64,000 nucleotides of DNA from Brevundimonas goettingensis (GCF_017487405.1 NZ_CP062222.1:3667501-3731500), one strand, 5' to 3'; shown: positions 1-11,138, counted from the first letter of the stretch. Program-made: numbers and translations. The notes: generated by a model not told the origin, from the letters alone.

Positions 1-1788
<1,788 letters not shown>

Positions 1789-1856
1789 TCAGCAAAACTC
1801 ATTCGATTTTCGAATACGACAATGTCTTCTCATTACAGTACGATATCCGCTTGGTT

Positions 1857-1974
1857 GACCTGGTGGCTATGTCGGAGGTTCCCCACCCGATCCCATCCCG
1901 AACTCGGTCGTTAAGCCCTCCAGAGCCAATGGTACTCCGTCTCAAGGCGTGGGAGAGTAGGTCGCCGCCGGGTC
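1857..1974 (+). rRNA. rrf: 5S ribosomal RNA
   Basis: About 118 nt with the conserved alphaproteobacterial 5S pattern (GACCTGGTGGC at the 5' end, GATCCCATCCCGAACTCGG in the middle, GGGAGAGTAGGTCG near the 3' end). The ends pair to form helix I. Just outside it a further perfect 12-bp complement lies at 1843-1854 and 1977-1988, which would extend helix I in the precursor and probably serves as the processing stem. It follows the 23S gene by about 70 nt in the same operon. Confidence 0.95.
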
Positions 1975-2032
1975 TACCAAGCGGATATCCTCTGTAATCT
2001 TCTCGAACATCTTCCTTCACTCGACCGTTCGC

Positions 2033-2109
<77 letters not shown>

Positions 2110-2116
2110 AACACTC

Positions 2117-2147
2117 AAAACGCCCCGCTGATCCAGCGGGGCGTTTT
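2117..2147 (+). terminator. Rho-independent terminator of the rrn operon
   Basis: A perfect 14-bp stem (2117-2130 pairs with 2134-2147) with a 3-nt loop, starting with AAAA and ending with TTTT on either side of a GC-rich core. It lies 8 nt after tRNA-fMet and closes the rRNA operon. The symmetric A and T tracts would let it work on both strands, so it may also stop transcription from the TetR gene converging from the right. Confidence 0.93.
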
Positions 2148-2230
2148 GCGTTTACGCCGCCGGCCTCAGTTGCCCACCCCAGCAGCCGGCCTATGGTCCG
2201 GAGCGCCATGATCCGCAGTCTCGGCGCGGC

Positions 2231-3469
2231 TCAGACGGCGGGCGTGCGCGGGAACATCGCGGCCGCCTGGGCGGCGAGAGCCTGTTTGACGCCCTCGGCG
2301 CCCGTCGCCCCGGCCTTCGACGCGCGCGCCGCCCCCGAAATCCAGTGCGAGATCAGCAAGGCGTCCAGCCGCGTCAGCTGCGGCGCAACAGGGCTGAGGA
2401 AGCCCAGGGTCGAGAGGCCGCGGCTGTAGCGCACCCGCGCGGCGAAGTCGGCCAGGGCTGGATCGCGGGTGGCCGAAAAGAAGAAGGTCTCGAAGGCGCG
2501 GGCGCGCGGCGCGGACTGTCCGACATCCAGAAAGGCCAGAATATGCCGTCCCAGATCGTCATGATCGGCGCTGATCACGCCCGATCGTTGGGCCGAGATG
2601 ACGATCGTCTGGTAGAGCCAGGCATAGCCCGCCGCCATCAGGGCGGCCCGGGTGGGAAAATGATAGGTCACCGCGCCCAGGCTCAACCCGGCGCCGACGG
2701 CCGCGGCGCGGTGGGTGAAGGCGCTCTCGCCCCCTTCGTCGACGGCCTCCACCACGGCCTGGGTGATCCGGATCTCCGCGCCGGTCAGGGGAGGAAAGAC
2801 GGTCGCCTGTTGTGACAGTGTCTCCGCCATCGTGCGCCAGGGGGCCGGGCGCGCCAGAAGTTCAGCGTCGCCTGATAGGCGCGCCGCCAGGCGGGTGCAG
2901 ACCTCCTCCAGACCGGCGCGGTCATAGGGGGTGCGCCAGCGGGCGAGGTGGCCGAACCGCTCGGACTGCAGAATGCCGGCGGCGACCGGCGCCAGTTCGA
3001 CGGGCAGGGAGAAGCGCGGCAGGGCCGCGGCCCAGAAGCCTTCCCAGAGGCTGAGCCACTGGCCGGCCGTGTCGGAAACGCGCCAGGCCAAGGCGGCGCA
3101 GTCGCAGGCCTCGGCCTGTGCGAGGACGCGCCGGGTCGCGCACCAGTCGTCGATGACGGTCGCCGCAAAGGCTGGAAACGCGGCAGGACCCCAAGGCGCG
3201 CCGGGGTCCACCTCGGCCAGACGGGCCGCCAGCCAGAGGCGGGCCTCGGAGATCGCCTGCTGCTGGGCGATGCCGTACAATCGTTCTATAGAGTCAAAGT
3301 GATAGTTGATGGCCGAGGGCGAGGACCCGGCTCGCGCCGCCACCGTCCGGGCTGTCGCGCCGGCGAGGCCCGATTCGGCCATCTGGGCCAGGAAGGCGGT
3401 GATCAGGCCGGCTGCCCGATCCGACTAGCCTTCACTGGCGGTGGGTGCGGACACGGACGAATTCGACAT
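2231..3469 (-). pseudogene. Tandem TetR-type regulator gene with in-frame amber codon after 14 codons
   Basis: The intact-looking part encodes about 383 residues from ATG 3382 and contains two TetR-like helix-turn-helix regions in one chain: one at the N-terminus (AGSSPSAINYHF) and a second near residue 240 (GLSLGAVTYHF). The best natural start is ATG 3467-3469, because the frame from it runs straight into the rest and supplies the missing first helix (GLITAFLAQMAESG). That frame is broken by TAG at 3425-3427. Between the TAG and ATG 3382 there is no ATG, GTG or TTG, so any product made from 3382 lacks helix 1 of the first DNA-binding domain. It is divergent from a damaged TonB receptor it may once have regulated. 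Alternatives are a truncated but partly working protein or a sequencing error. Confidence 0.8.
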
Positions 3470-3554
3470 AATCCCTGTGTGCCGGGTCGCGGCTTCGGGG
3501 GCAACCGTCCCGTGGTTCGTCGCCGAACCTTTGCAATAGGATCACAGATCGGCA

Positions 3555-3588
3555 GAACAACTGTTCGAAATTCGCGAAACAAACGTTC
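3555..3588. promoter_or_regulatory. Candidate operator between tetR-like gene and TonB remnant
   Basis: The divergent intergenic region holds a cluster of small palindromes: GAACAACTGTTC at 3555-3566 (arms of 5 bp), TTCGCGAA at 3571-3578, and a further GTTC at 3585-3588. TetR-family proteins commonly bind such palindromes in divergent promoters next to their own gene. No -35/-10 pair could be assigned with confidence, so the role is inference from position and symmetry only. Confidence 0.35.
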
Positions 3589-3626
3589 TACTCAGCGGCC
3601 TTCCAATCGCATCAGGGGGTGCCGCC

Positions 3627-4703
3627 ATGTCCAAGACTCGTTCCTTCGTCCTACGATCCGTTCTGAGCGCCGGCGTCGCCGCTGTCACCCTTCTCAGCGG
3701 CGTCGCGGCCCAGGCCCAGACCGCCGCGGCGTCCGACGCCCAGGCGGAGGCCCAGAACGTCGAGGATATCGTCGTCACCGGCTCGCCGATCGTCGGCAGC
3801 CAGCGCGCGGCGCTGAACCAGCAGCGCAACGCCGACAATCTGATCAACGTCATCGCCGCCGACACCGTCGGCCAGTTCCCCGACCGGAACTCGGCGGCCG
3901 CGCTCGCCCGCCTGCCCGCCGTCGCCGTCCAGCGCGACCAGGGACAGGAGCGGTATCTTCAGGTCCGCGGCGGCCCGAACCGCTGGACCAGCGCCTCGGT
4001 CGACGACATCGGCCGCAAGGTGACCGCGGGCAACCCCTAGCTGGAGCCGGAACGCACCTGGGGCGGCGACGCCTCGCTGGAATGGTATCTGCCGGGCTCG
4101 GGCCTGGCCTCGGCCGGCGTCTTCTACCGCAACGTCGACAAAGTCCTGTTCGACAGCCAGACCAAGGTCACGGGCGACCTGTTCGACGCCCCGGGTCTGG
4201 ACCGCACCGGCTATGACTATGTCACCACCCTGAACGGCGGCGAAGGCAAGCTGTACGGCGTGGAGCTGGCCTATCTGCAGCAGTTCGTCTTCCTGCCGGG
4301 CGCCTGGAGCGGCTTCGGCTTCCAAGGCAATCTGTCGCTGCTGGACGGCGACTTCGAGGCCCCGGACGGCCGCACCGTCGCCTTCCCGGGCGTGTCGAAC
4401 ACCATCGTCAACGCCTCGATCTTCTACGAGAATTTCGGTCTGTCGGCGCGCCTCAGCTACCAGTGGCGCTCGTCCTGGATCGACACCCTCGACTTCGCCG
4501 GCTTAGGCGACCAGATGCGCGACGCCTATGACAACGTCGATCTGCCGCTGCGCTATGCGGTGACCGAAAACGCCTCGCTGTATTTCGACGCCAACAACCT
4601 GACCGACGAAACCTATGTCGCCTACGAGGGCGACGTGCAGCACCCGACCGAAGTCGAGCAGATCGGCCGCCGCTTCCTGGCCGGCGTGCGCTTCCGCTTC
4701 TGA
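3627..4703 (+). pseudogene. TonB-dependent receptor remnant (internal deletion plus amber codon)
   Basis: The first part encodes a signal peptide and the start of a TonB plug (VEDIVVTGSPI, then NSAAALARLPAVAVQRDQGQ and LQVRGGPNRWTSASVDDIG). The sequence then jumps without a frame change to the late barrel region (VTAGNP, stop, LEPERTWGGDASLEW), continuing to a normal C-terminal Phe (VRFRF). A TAG at 4038-4040 sits exactly where GNP-x-LEPE, a common receptor motif, needs a residue. The two halves total about 358 codons against 700-1000 in intact family members, so several hundred residues of plug and barrel are missing. AGGGGG lies shortly before the ATG. It precedes the phosphatase gene by 25 bp, presumably in the same transcript. 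Confidence 0.88.
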
Positions 4704-4728
4704 TCCCTACGAGAAAGAGGAAACCGAG

Positions 4729-5598
4729 ATGAAGAGAGTTCTTCTCAGCGCCGCCGCCCTGATGCTGGCCGTCGCGCCAGCCACGGTGGTGCTTGCCCAG
4801 ACCGCCGCCGCACCGGTCCAGCAGCAGGCGCACTCGCGCCTGCTGCCCCTGGAGGGCGTCCAGAACGCCCGCGACATCGGCGGCTATCGCACGGCCGACG
4901 GCCGCACGGTGAAGTGGGACGTGATCTATCGCACCGCCGAGCTGTCGCACCTGACGGCCCACGACAGGGGCCTGCTGGAGGCGCGCGGCCTGCGCTCCAT
5001 CCACGACCTGCGGACGGTCGAGGAACGCCGGGCCCAGCCGACCGTCTGGACCGACGCGAGCGCCCCGACTGTCACCGCCTTCGACTATTCGATGGACACC
5101 TCGGGTTTCGCGACCCTGTTCCAGGGCGGGATGCCGACGGCGGACCGGGCGCGCGAGGTCTTCGCCGCCTCCTATCCGGAAATGCTCAAGTCGCAGCGGC
5201 CGCAGCAGCGCGCCCTGTTCGAGGACCTGCTCAAGGGTGAGGGCGCGGTGCTCTATCACTGCTCCGCCGGCAAGGACCGGACGGGGATGGCCACGGCCCT
5301 GATCCTGTCGGCCCTGGGCGTGCCGCGCGAGACGATCCTGGCGGATTATGAGCTGTCCAATCAGTACTATCGTCCGGACGCCTCGCCCGAGGCCGTCGCG
5401 GCCAATCCGCAGGCGGCGGCGTTCATGCAGCTTCCGGCCGATATCCGCGCCGTCTTCATGGGCGTCGACAAACGCTATCTGCAGGCGGTGTTCGACATGA
5501 TCGACCGCGATCACGGCTCGGTCGAGACCTATCTCGACCGCGAACTGGGCGTCGATGGGGCCGACATCGAACGCCTGAAATCCCTGTACCTGGTCTGA
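4729..5598 (+). CDS. Secreted tyrosine-protein phosphatase (Y_phosphatase3 type)
   Basis: A 289-residue protein with a clear Sec signal peptide (hydrophobic residues about 4-22, cleavage near VLAQ), so it acts in the periplasm. The P-loop [10 protein letters not shown] near residues 178-187 carries the catalytic Cys and Arg of the CX5R phosphatase superfamily, and [13 protein letters not shown] near the N-terminus is typical of this bacterial family. Substrates may be phosphotyrosine, phosphoinositide or another phosphoester; the sequence does not decide. The ATG at 4729 was chosen because AGAGG lies about 9 bases upstream and the signal peptide starts there; longer in-frame readings run back into the receptor remnant. 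It survives intact behind that damaged receptor. Confidence 0.87.
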   Translation: MKRVLLSAAALMLAVAPATVVLAQTAAAPVQQQAHSRLLPLEGVQNARDIGGYRTADGRTVKWDVIYRTAELSHLTAHDRGLLEARGLRSIHDLRTVEERRAQPTVWTDASAPTVTAFDYSMDTSGFATLFQGGMPTADRAREVFAASYPEMLKSQRPQQRALFEDLLKGEGAVLYHCSAGKDRTGMATALILSALGVPRETILADYELSNQYYRPDASPEAVAANPQAAAFMQLPADIRAVFMGVDKRYLQAVFDMIDRDHGSVETYLDRELGVDGADIERLKSLYLV

Positions 5599-5618
5599 TC
5601 CCCAGCCCGGTGACAGGA

Positions 5619-5651
5619 GAACGCCCCCCGGGTCCGCCCCGGGGGGCGTTC
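5619..5651 (+). terminator. Stem-loop terminator after the phosphatase gene
   Basis: GC-rich hairpin with a perfect 14-bp stem (5619-5632 with 5638-5651) and a 5-base loop, 20 bp after the phosphatase stop. There is only a short TT and no real T tract after it, so termination efficiency is uncertain. It separates the phosphatase from the molybdenum operon. Confidence 0.65.
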
Positions 5652-5809
5652 CGCGTTCTGGCGCAGAGAAAACACTCGCCCGGATGAAACGGAACGGCGC
5701 GCGCCGACGAACTGCGTCCATGGTCGAGGTTTCATGCGCGGGCCGGGCGTGCGATGTCGGGAGGTGCAATGCGAGGGGTTCGGATCATGAGACGGGAAGG
5801 ACGATCGGG

Positions 5810-6853
5810 ATGACGGTCCTGTTCCAGTCCGTCCCGTCCGTGACCACCGCCCGGCCGGTGCTGATCGACCCCTTCGGGCGGCGCATCGACTATCTGCGGG
5901 TCTCGGTGACCGACCGGTGCGATCTGCGCTGCGTCTACTGCATGGCCGAGCGCCAGGCCTTTTTGCCGCGCCGGGATTTGCTGACGCTCGAGGAGCTGGA
6001 CCGGCTCTGCACCGGCTTCATCGACCTCGGGACGCGGCGGCTGCGGCTGACCGGCGGGGAGCCTCTGGTGCGCAAAGGCTTCATGGATCTGGTGCGCGGC
6101 CTGTCGCGCCATCTGGAGAGCGGGCGGCTGGAGGAGCTGACCCTGACCACCAACGGCACGCGGCTGGCTGAACATGCGGACGATCTGGCGGCCTGCGGCG
6201 TGCGGCGGATCAATGTATCGCTGGATACGCTGGATGCGGACCTCTATCGGCGCATCACCCGGGGCGGCGAGCTGGCCAAGGTCATGGTCGGGCTGGATGC
6301 GGCCCGGGCGGCGGGGCTGGAGGTCAAGATCAATACGGTCGCGCTGAAGGGCGACAACGCCGGCGCGCTCCCCGATATGGTGGCTTGGGCGCACGGGCGC
6401 GGAATGGGGCTGACCCTGATCGAGACCATGCCGCTGGGCGAGATCGAGGCCGACCGGATGGACCAGTATCTGCCCCTGTCCGAGGTCCGCGCGGACTTCG
6501 AGGCGCGCTGGACGCTTACGCCTCTGGCGCGGCGGACGTCGGGCCCGGCCCGCTATGTTCGGGTCGAGGAGACGGGCGGGACGCTGGGTTTCATCACCCC
6601 GATGAGCCACAGCTTCTGCGAGGCCTGCAACCGGGTGCGGGTGACCTGCACCGGCGATCTGGTCCTGTGCCTGGGGCGCGAGGACGGCGTGGCGCTGACG
6701 CCGGTGCTGCGCAACCATCCCGACGACGACGAACCGCTGCGTGAGGCCATCCGTGCGGCCATCCTCGCCAAGCCGAAGGGGCATGATTTCCGCATCGACC
6801 GGCCCGGCGCGGCGCCCGCCGTGGCGCGGCCCATGTCGATGACGGGGGGGTGA
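5810..6853 (+). CDS. moaA: GTP 3',8-cyclase MoaA
   Basis: Radical SAM enzyme for the first step of molybdenum cofactor synthesis, converting GTP to the 3',8-cyclo intermediate in the cytoplasm. The radical SAM cluster motif CDLRCVYC lies at residues 37-44. The second C-terminal 4Fe-4S cluster is visible as [12 protein letters not shown] with a later LCLG. The protein ends MSMTGG, matching the conserved C-terminal GG of the family. At 347 residues it has normal length. ATG 5810 was chosen over an upstream in-frame ATG because the family begins a few residues before the [17 protein letters not shown] block and GGGA precedes it. It opens a ten-gene molybdenum operon. Confidence 0.95.
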   Translation: MTVLFQSVPSVTTARPVLIDPFGRRIDYLRVSVTDRCDLRCVYCMAERQAFLPRRDLLTLEELDRLCTGFIDLGTRRLRLTGGEPLVRKGFMDLVRGLSRHLESGRLEELTLTTNGTRLAEHADDLAACGVRRINVSLDTLDADLYRRITRGGELAKVMVGLDAARAAGLEVKINTVALKGDNAGALPDMVAWAHGRGMGLTLIETMPLGEIEADRMDQYLPLSEVRADFEARWTLTPLARRTSGPARYVRVEETGGTLGFITPMSHSFCEACNRVRVTCTGDLVLCLGREDGVALTPVLRNHPDDDEPLREAIRAAILAKPKGHDFRIDRPGAAPAVARPMSMTGG

Positions 6854-6854
6854 G

Positions 6855-7109
6855 ATGGCGACGGTGAAACTGTTCGGCGTCTTCCGCGACCTGGCCGGCT
6901 GGAGCGAGAGCGTCATCGACGTTCCGACCCTGGGCGGGTTGAAGGCGAAACTGGTGGAGGATCATCCCGGCCTGGCCGAGCGGCTGGATCACCCGACGAC
7001 GCTCGTGATCAAGAACGCCCTGATGCTGCATCGAAGCGAGCGCGGCGACGATCTGCCGCTCGAGGTCTCGGACGAGATCGCCTTCGGCCCGCCGGTCAGC
7101 GGGGGCTGA
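6855..7109 (+). CDS. moaD: Molybdopterin synthase small subunit MoaD
   Basis: Ubiquitin-fold sulfur carrier of 84 residues ending in the required C-terminal GG (PPVSGG), which is adenylated and thiocarboxylated and then donates sulfur to precursor Z within the MoaD2-MoaE2 synthase. The start codon follows the moaA stop after a single base, and moaE begins 3 bases after its own stop, so the two synthase subunits are translated together. The activating enzyme MoeB is not in this window. Confidence 0.93.
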   Translation: MATVKLFGVFRDLAGWSESVIDVPTLGGLKAKLVEDHPGLAERLDHPTTLVIKNALMLHRSERGDDLPLEVSDEIAFGPPVSGG

Positions 7110-7112
7110 GCC

Positions 7113-7562
7113 GTGATCCGCATCCAGACCGAACCTCTGTCACCCGGCGAATGGCTGGAAACGTTTTCGCGCGACCGGGAAACGACCGGCGCCGTGGCCA
7201 GCTTCACCGGCCTGACGCGCGGCGGGGCAGGGATCGAGCGGCTGGTGCTGGACGCCTATCCGGGCTTCACCGAAACCGTGATGGAAGGGATCGAAGCCGA
7301 GGCGCGCGACCGGTTCGAGGTTCAGGACGTGCTGGCCGTGCACCGCTGGGGCCCGATCGGGGTTGGGGAGCCGATCATCTTCGTCGCCGTCGCCGCCGCC
7401 CATCGCCGCGCCGCCTTCGAGGCCTGCGACTTTCTCATGGACCAGTTCAAGGTCCGCGCGCCGTTCTGGAAGAAGGAGGAGGGACCCGACGGCGTGCGCT
7501 GGGTCGAGCCGCGCCTCCAGGATCACGATGACCTCGCCCGATGGGCGCCCGGAACCCTATGA
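7113..7562 (+). CDS. moaE: Molybdopterin synthase catalytic subunit MoaE
   Basis: Large subunit of molybdopterin synthase, 149 residues, converting cyclic pyranopterin monophosphate into molybdopterin with sulfur from MoaD. The conserved active-site block FKVRAPFWKKE near residues 109-119 contains the catalytic lysines, and VHRWGPIGVGE is a family signature. It starts with GTG, three bases after moaD. It is followed after 7 bases by the MoaB-type gene. Confidence 0.94.
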   Translation: MIRIQTEPLSPGEWLETFSRDRETTGAVASFTGLTRGGAGIERLVLDAYPGFTETVMEGIEAEARDRFEVQDVLAVHRWGPIGVGEPIIFVAVAAAHRRAAFEACDFLMDQFKVRAPFWKKEEGPDGVRWVEPRLQDHDDLARWAPGTL

Positions 7563-7569
7563 CAGGCCG

Positions 7570-8136
7570 ATGACCGAAACCCTCCCCAAACCCGTTCTGC
7601 CCGCTCCCGGCGGCAAGCTGATCGACGCTCCCCTGACGGTCGTGCGGATCGGCGTCCTGACCATCTCCGACACCCGGGACGAGGAAAGCGACACCTCCGG
7701 CGGCATCCTCGCCGACCGGATCGTGGAGGCGGGCCACGACTGTGCGGCGAAGACGATTGTCCCCGACGACATCGCGGCGATCCGGGCCCAGGTGCGGGCG
7801 TGGATCTCGGCCGGGACGGTCGATGCGATCATCACCACCGGCGGCACCGGCCTGACCGGACGCGACGTCACTCCCGAGGCGCTGGAGCCCCTGTTCGACA
7901 AGCGCATCGACGGCTTTTCCGTGATCTTCCATCAGGTCAGCTACCAGACGGTGGGTCTGTCGACCCTGCAGTCGCGCGCCACGGCGGGGATCATCGACGG
8001 GGTCTTCGTCTTCTGCCTGCCGGGCTCGAACGGGGCGGTGCGCGACGGCTGGGACAAGGTCATTCGCTGGCAACTCGACAGCCGTCACAAGCCCTGCAAC
8101 ATGGTCGAGCTGATGCCCCGGCTGCTGGAGCGATGA
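7570..8136 (+). CDS. moaB: Molybdopterin adenylyltransferase (MoaB/Mog family)
   Basis: A 188-residue protein of the MoaB/MogA fold that adenylates molybdopterin before metal insertion. The family signature [17 protein letters not shown] lies near residues 95-111, [16 protein letters not shown] marks the N-terminal strand, and [14 protein letters not shown] is the conserved C-terminal segment. ATG 7570 follows the moaE stop by 7 bases; its own stop overlaps the moaC start in ATGA, implying translational coupling. Whether MoaB is the adenylyltransferase or a Mog protein exists elsewhere cannot be told here, but no second family member is in the window. Confidence 0.92.
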   Translation: MTETLPKPVLPAPGGKLIDAPLTVVRIGVLTISDTRDEESDTSGGILADRIVEAGHDCAAKTIVPDDIAAIRAQVRAWISAGTVDAIITTGGTGLTGRDVTPEALEPLFDKRIDGFSVIFHQVSYQTVGLSTLQSRATAGIIDGVFVFCLPGSNGAVRDGWDKVIRWQLDSRHKPCNMVELMPRLLER

Positions 8137-8624
8137 TGCCGGACGAACCGTCCCGACTGACCCATATCGACGCCGACGGGCGGGCCCGGATGGTCGACGT
8201 CTCCGACAAGGCCGAGACGGCGCGCGAGGCGACGGCGCGGGGCCGCATCGTCATGGCGCCGGAGACCCTGGCGCTCGCCCTGTCGGGCGAGGGCAAGAAG
8301 GGCGACGTGCGGGCGGTGGCGGAGATCGCCGGGCTGATGGCCGCCAAGCGGACCAGTGACCTGATCCCGATGTGCCATCCCCTGATGCTGACCTCGGTCA
8401 AGGTGAGGGTCGAACCGACCGCTGACGAGACCGGGCTGGAGGTCGTGGCGACGGTGCGGACCAAGGGGCAGACCGGGGTGGAGATGGAGGCCCTGACGGC
8501 GGCGAGCGTCGCCCTGCTGACCCTCTACGACATGCTCAAGGCGGCGGATCGCGGCATGGTCATCGAACAGGTGGCGCTGTTGGCCAAATCGGGCGGCGCC
8601 TCGGGCGACTGGACCCGCGCATGA
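8133..8624 (+). CDS. moaC: Cyclic pyranopterin monophosphate synthase MoaC
   Basis: 163 residues. MoaC rearranges the MoaA product into cyclic pyranopterin monophosphate. Conserved blocks are [22 protein letters not shown] followed by LIPMCHPL, containing active-site Lys and His, and [21 protein letters not shown]. The start was taken at the ATGATG pair overlapping the moaB stop; the second ATG, 3 bases later, is equally possible. The stop overlaps the start of moeA in ATGA. Confidence 0.94.
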   Translation: MMPDEPSRLTHIDADGRARMVDVSDKAETAREATARGRIVMAPETLALALSGEGKKGDVRAVAEIAGLMAAKRTSDLIPMCHPLMLTSVKVRVEPTADETGLEVVATVRTKGQTGVEMEALTAASVALLTLYDMLKAADRGMVIEQVALLAKSGGASGDWTRA

Positions 8625-9820
8625 AGCTGCCCACGGTGGAAGAGGCGCGGGCCGCCATGCTGGCGGCGGTGACGCCGCTGGCGTCGACCTCCACGCCGCT
8701 CGGCGAGGCGGACGGGCGTCGGCTGGCCGAACCCGTCCGGGCCTTGCGCTGCCAGCCGCCGTTCGACGCCTCGGCCATGGACGGCTGGGCGGTGCGGGTC
8801 GCCGACGTCGCGCGCGGCGCCCGGTTGCGAATCGTCGGCGAAAGCGCGGCGGGAGGCGAGGCCGGTCTGGCTGTCGGGCCGGGCGAGGCGGCGCGGATCT
8901 TCACCGGGGCGCCCCTGCCGGCGGGCGCCGACTATGTGGTGGTGCAGGAGCAGGCGCGGCGGGACGGCGACGAGGTGGTCCTGGAGGCCGGGCGCGGTCC
9001 GGCGAGCTATGTGCGGCCCTGCGGCGGCGACTTCCGCGAGGGTCAGGTCCTGCTGGAGGCGGGGGTGAGGCTCAATCCCTGGCGGCTGGCGTTGGCCGCC
9101 TCGGCGGGGTGGGCGAGAGTGGTCTGCGGGGGGCGTCCGCGCGTCGCCATCCTGCCCAACGGCGACGAGCTGGTGGAGCCGGGCCGGGCGGCGGGCGCGC
9201 ACCAGATCTATAACGCCGGCGCCCCGGCCCTGGCGGCTTTCGTGGCGCGGCAGGGCGGCGTCCCGAAGGCGCTGCGGCACGCGCGGGACGACGAGGCGGA
9301 CATCCTGTCGCTGATCCACGGTGTGACCTTCGACCTTCTGGTCACCATCGGCGGCGCCTCGGTCGGCGATCATGACCGGGTCAAGCCGGCGCTGCGGTCG
9401 ATGGGCGCGGAGCTGCACGTCGAAGGCTGCGCCATGCGGCCGGGCAAGCCGGTCTGGTTCGCCCTCCTGCCCGACGGGCGGCCAGTGCTGGGCCTGCCCG
9501 GCAATCCGGCCTCGGCCCTGGTCTGCGCCGAACTGTTCCTGGGGCCCCTGCTGGCCGCCGTGCAGGGCGGGGCGGAGGACATGGCGTTCGAGACGGCGGT
9601 CCTCGCCGAGCCCCTGCCGTCCAACGGGCCGCGCGACCACTATATGCGCGCGCGCATCGAGACGGGGCGTGACGGCGCCCGGCGGGTGACGCCCTTCCCC
9701 AATCAGGATTCCTCGCTGGTCTCGGTCATGGCCCAGGCCGATGTTCTGGTGCGCCGGCCGCCGTTCGCCCCGGCGGCGCCCCTGGGCGCGGTCGTCGAAA
9801 TCCTGCGCCCCGGAGTCTAG
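8621..9820 (+). CDS. moeA: Molybdopterin molybdenumtransferase MoeA
   Basis: 399 residues of normal length. MoeA inserts molybdate into adenylated molybdopterin. Visible signatures are [12 protein letters not shown] in domain [35 protein letters not shown] in the MoaB-like domain [13 protein letters not shown] and [12 protein letters not shown]. The start overlaps the moaC stop (ATGA). The next gene begins 10 bases after its TAG stop. Nothing is missing from the usual active-site blocks. Confidence 0.95.
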   Translation: MKLPTVEEARAAMLAAVTPLASTSTPLGEADGRRLAEPVRALRCQPPFDASAMDGWAVRVADVARGARLRIVGESAAGGEAGLAVGPGEAARIFTGAPLPAGADYVVVQEQARRDGDEVVLEAGRGPASYVRPCGGDFREGQVLLEAGVRLNPWRLALAASAGWARVVCGGRPRVAILPNGDELVEPGRAAGAHQIYNAGAPALAAFVARQGGVPKALRHARDDEADILSLIHGVTFDLLVTIGGASVGDHDRVKPALRSMGAELHVEGCAMRPGKPVWFALLPDGRPVLGLPGNPASALVCAELFLGPLLAAVQGGAEDMAFETAVLAEPLPSNGPRDHYMRARIETGRDGARRVTPFPNQDSSLVSVMAQADVLVRRPPFAPAAPLGAVVEILRPGV

Positions 9821-9830
9821 CATCCGCCCC

Positions 9831-10334
9831 ATGTCGCATCGCGCCCCGATCCTCGCCCTCGTCGCCGCCTGTTTCGCCCTTGCGGGACCGGCGGCCGCGC
9901 AATCCGTCGCTCTGAGAGGAGCGGACGGCGGGGTCACGACGCTTGAGGCTCCGGAGCTCGCAGCCCTGCCCCGGGTCTCTATCCCCCTGACGATCTACGG
10001 CGAGGCCCATGTCTTCGAAGGGCCGCTGCTGATCGATGTGTTGACGGCCACGGGGATCCAGACCGGGGCGGCCCTGCGCGGCCCGGCCCTGGCCCAGGCG
10101 GTCGTGGTGCGGGCGGCGGACGGCTATGCGGTCGTCTTCGGTCTGGCCGAGCTGGATCCGGGGACGCGGCCGAACCGGATCATCCTGGCCGACACCGTCG
10201 ACGGCGCGCCCCTGAAGGCCGGGGACGGGCCGTTTCGACTGGTGGCCGAGGGCGATCTCCGGCCGGCCCGGTCCGTGCGTCAGGTGACGGCGGTGGAGGT
10301 TGTGCGCCTGTCGACCTCTGGGACGCATCCGTGA
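9831..10334 (+). CDS. Small secreted protein with molybdopterin-oxidoreductase-like fold
   Basis: 167 residues with a Sec signal peptide (hydrophobic 6-22, cleavage after AAAQ) and then a single domain resembling the C-terminal part of sulfite-oxidase-type molybdopterin-binding proteins. The segments FEGPLLIDVL, GYAVVFGLAELDP and DGPFRLVAEGDLRPARSVRQVTAVEV match what I recall of proteins annotated as molybdopterin-dependent oxidoreductase. No cysteine that could ligate molybdenum is present in the mature protein, so catalysis is doubtful. Its place between moeA and modA, with its stop overlapping the modA start (GTGA), suggests a periplasmic role tied to molybdate or the cofactor. Function unknown. 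Confidence 0.75.
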   Translation: MSHRAPILALVAACFALAGPAAAQSVALRGADGGVTTLEAPELAALPRVSIPLTIYGEAHVFEGPLLIDVLTATGIQTGAALRGPALAQAVVVRAADGYAVVFGLAELDPGTRPNRIILADTVDGAPLKAGDGPFRLVAEGDLRPARSVRQVTAVEVVRLSTSGTHP

Positions 10335-11113
10335 GCGGGCCCTCGCGCCGTTCGGCCCTGGCCGGCCTGCTACTGGCGGCCGGGCTTCTGGCCGGGGTCG
10401 CCTGTTCGCCCGCGCCCGCCCCCCGGCCGCTCCCGCCCGTCACCGTCTTCGCCGCCGCCTCCCTGACCGATGCGCTCGGCGAGCTGGCGAGCGTCTATGC
10501 GGCCCGGACCGGTCAGGTCGTGCGCCTGTCCTTCGCCGCCAGCGGGCAGGTCGCGCGCCAGGTCGAGGCCGGTGCGCCCGCCGACATCGTCATTCTGGCC
10601 GACCGCCCCTGGATGGACCGGCTGGCCGCCTCGGGCAGGATCGCGCCGGGGAGCCGTCTGGGCCTTCTGGGCAATCGGCTGGTTCTGGTGGCGGCGCCTG
10701 ACGCCCGGATCGAGGGCGAACCGCTCGATTGGCTGAAACGGACGGGCGGAAAGCTGGTCATCGGCGATCCCGACAGCGTCCCGGCCGGCGCCTATGCGCG
10801 GGACTGGCTCAAGAAGGCGGGGCGATGGGACGAGTTGCAATCCTCGCTGGTCACCGCCGCCGACGTCCGGGCCGTGCGCAGCTTCGTGGCGCGGGGGGAG
10901 GCGCAGCTGGGCGTCGTCTATCGCAGCGACGCGACGGGCTTCGCCGGGGTCCGGGTGGTCCAGGAGCCTCCCCCCGCGGAACAGCCCGAGATCGTCTATC
11001 CCGCCGCCCTGACGCCGATGGCTTCGCCCGCCGCGCCGGCCTTCTTGCGTTGGCTGCGGACGTCGGAAGCGGGGGCGGTGTTCCGTCGCCACGGCTTCGA
11101 GCCCCTGTCTTGA
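10331..11113 (+). CDS. modA: Molybdate-binding lipoprotein ModA
   Basis: Periplasmic substrate-binding protein of the molybdate ABC importer, 260 residues. It begins at GTG overlapping the preceding stop. The N-terminus is a lipoprotein signal ending in the lipobox LAGVAC with Cys at about residue 25, so it is probably membrane-tethered rather than free. The motif VTVFAAASLTDALGELA at about residues 37-53 is the ModA hallmark, and QVEAGAPADIVILAD follows. ModB begins 25 bases downstream. Confidence 0.93.
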   Translation: MSGPSRRSALAGLLLAAGLLAGVACSPAPAPRPLPPVTVFAAASLTDALGELASVYAARTGQVVRLSFAASGQVARQVEAGAPADIVILADRPWMDRLAASGRIAPGSRLGLLGNRLVLVAAPDARIEGEPLDWLKRTGGKLVIGDPDSVPAGAYARDWLKKAGRWDELQSSLVTAADVRAVRSFVARGEAQLGVVYRSDATGFAGVRVVQEPPPAEQPEIVYPAALTPMASPAAPAFLRWLRTSEAGAVFRRHGFEPLS

Positions 11114-11138
11114 AGCTCCTTGTCCTGAAGAGGCTCTG

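Noticed and set aside
3425..4040. Amber codons read as sense (stop-codon recoding)
   Set aside because: TAG is the ordinary stop of many intact genes here (moeA, mscL, ctaB, ctaE, the hybrid kinase), so recoding is not supported; nonsense mutation is simpler.
2948..4216. Long plus-strand reading frame of 422 codons across the TetR and TonB region
   Set aside because: Arg/Gly/Pro-rich composition and antisense or shifted position relative to clear domains; a GC-rich shadow frame.
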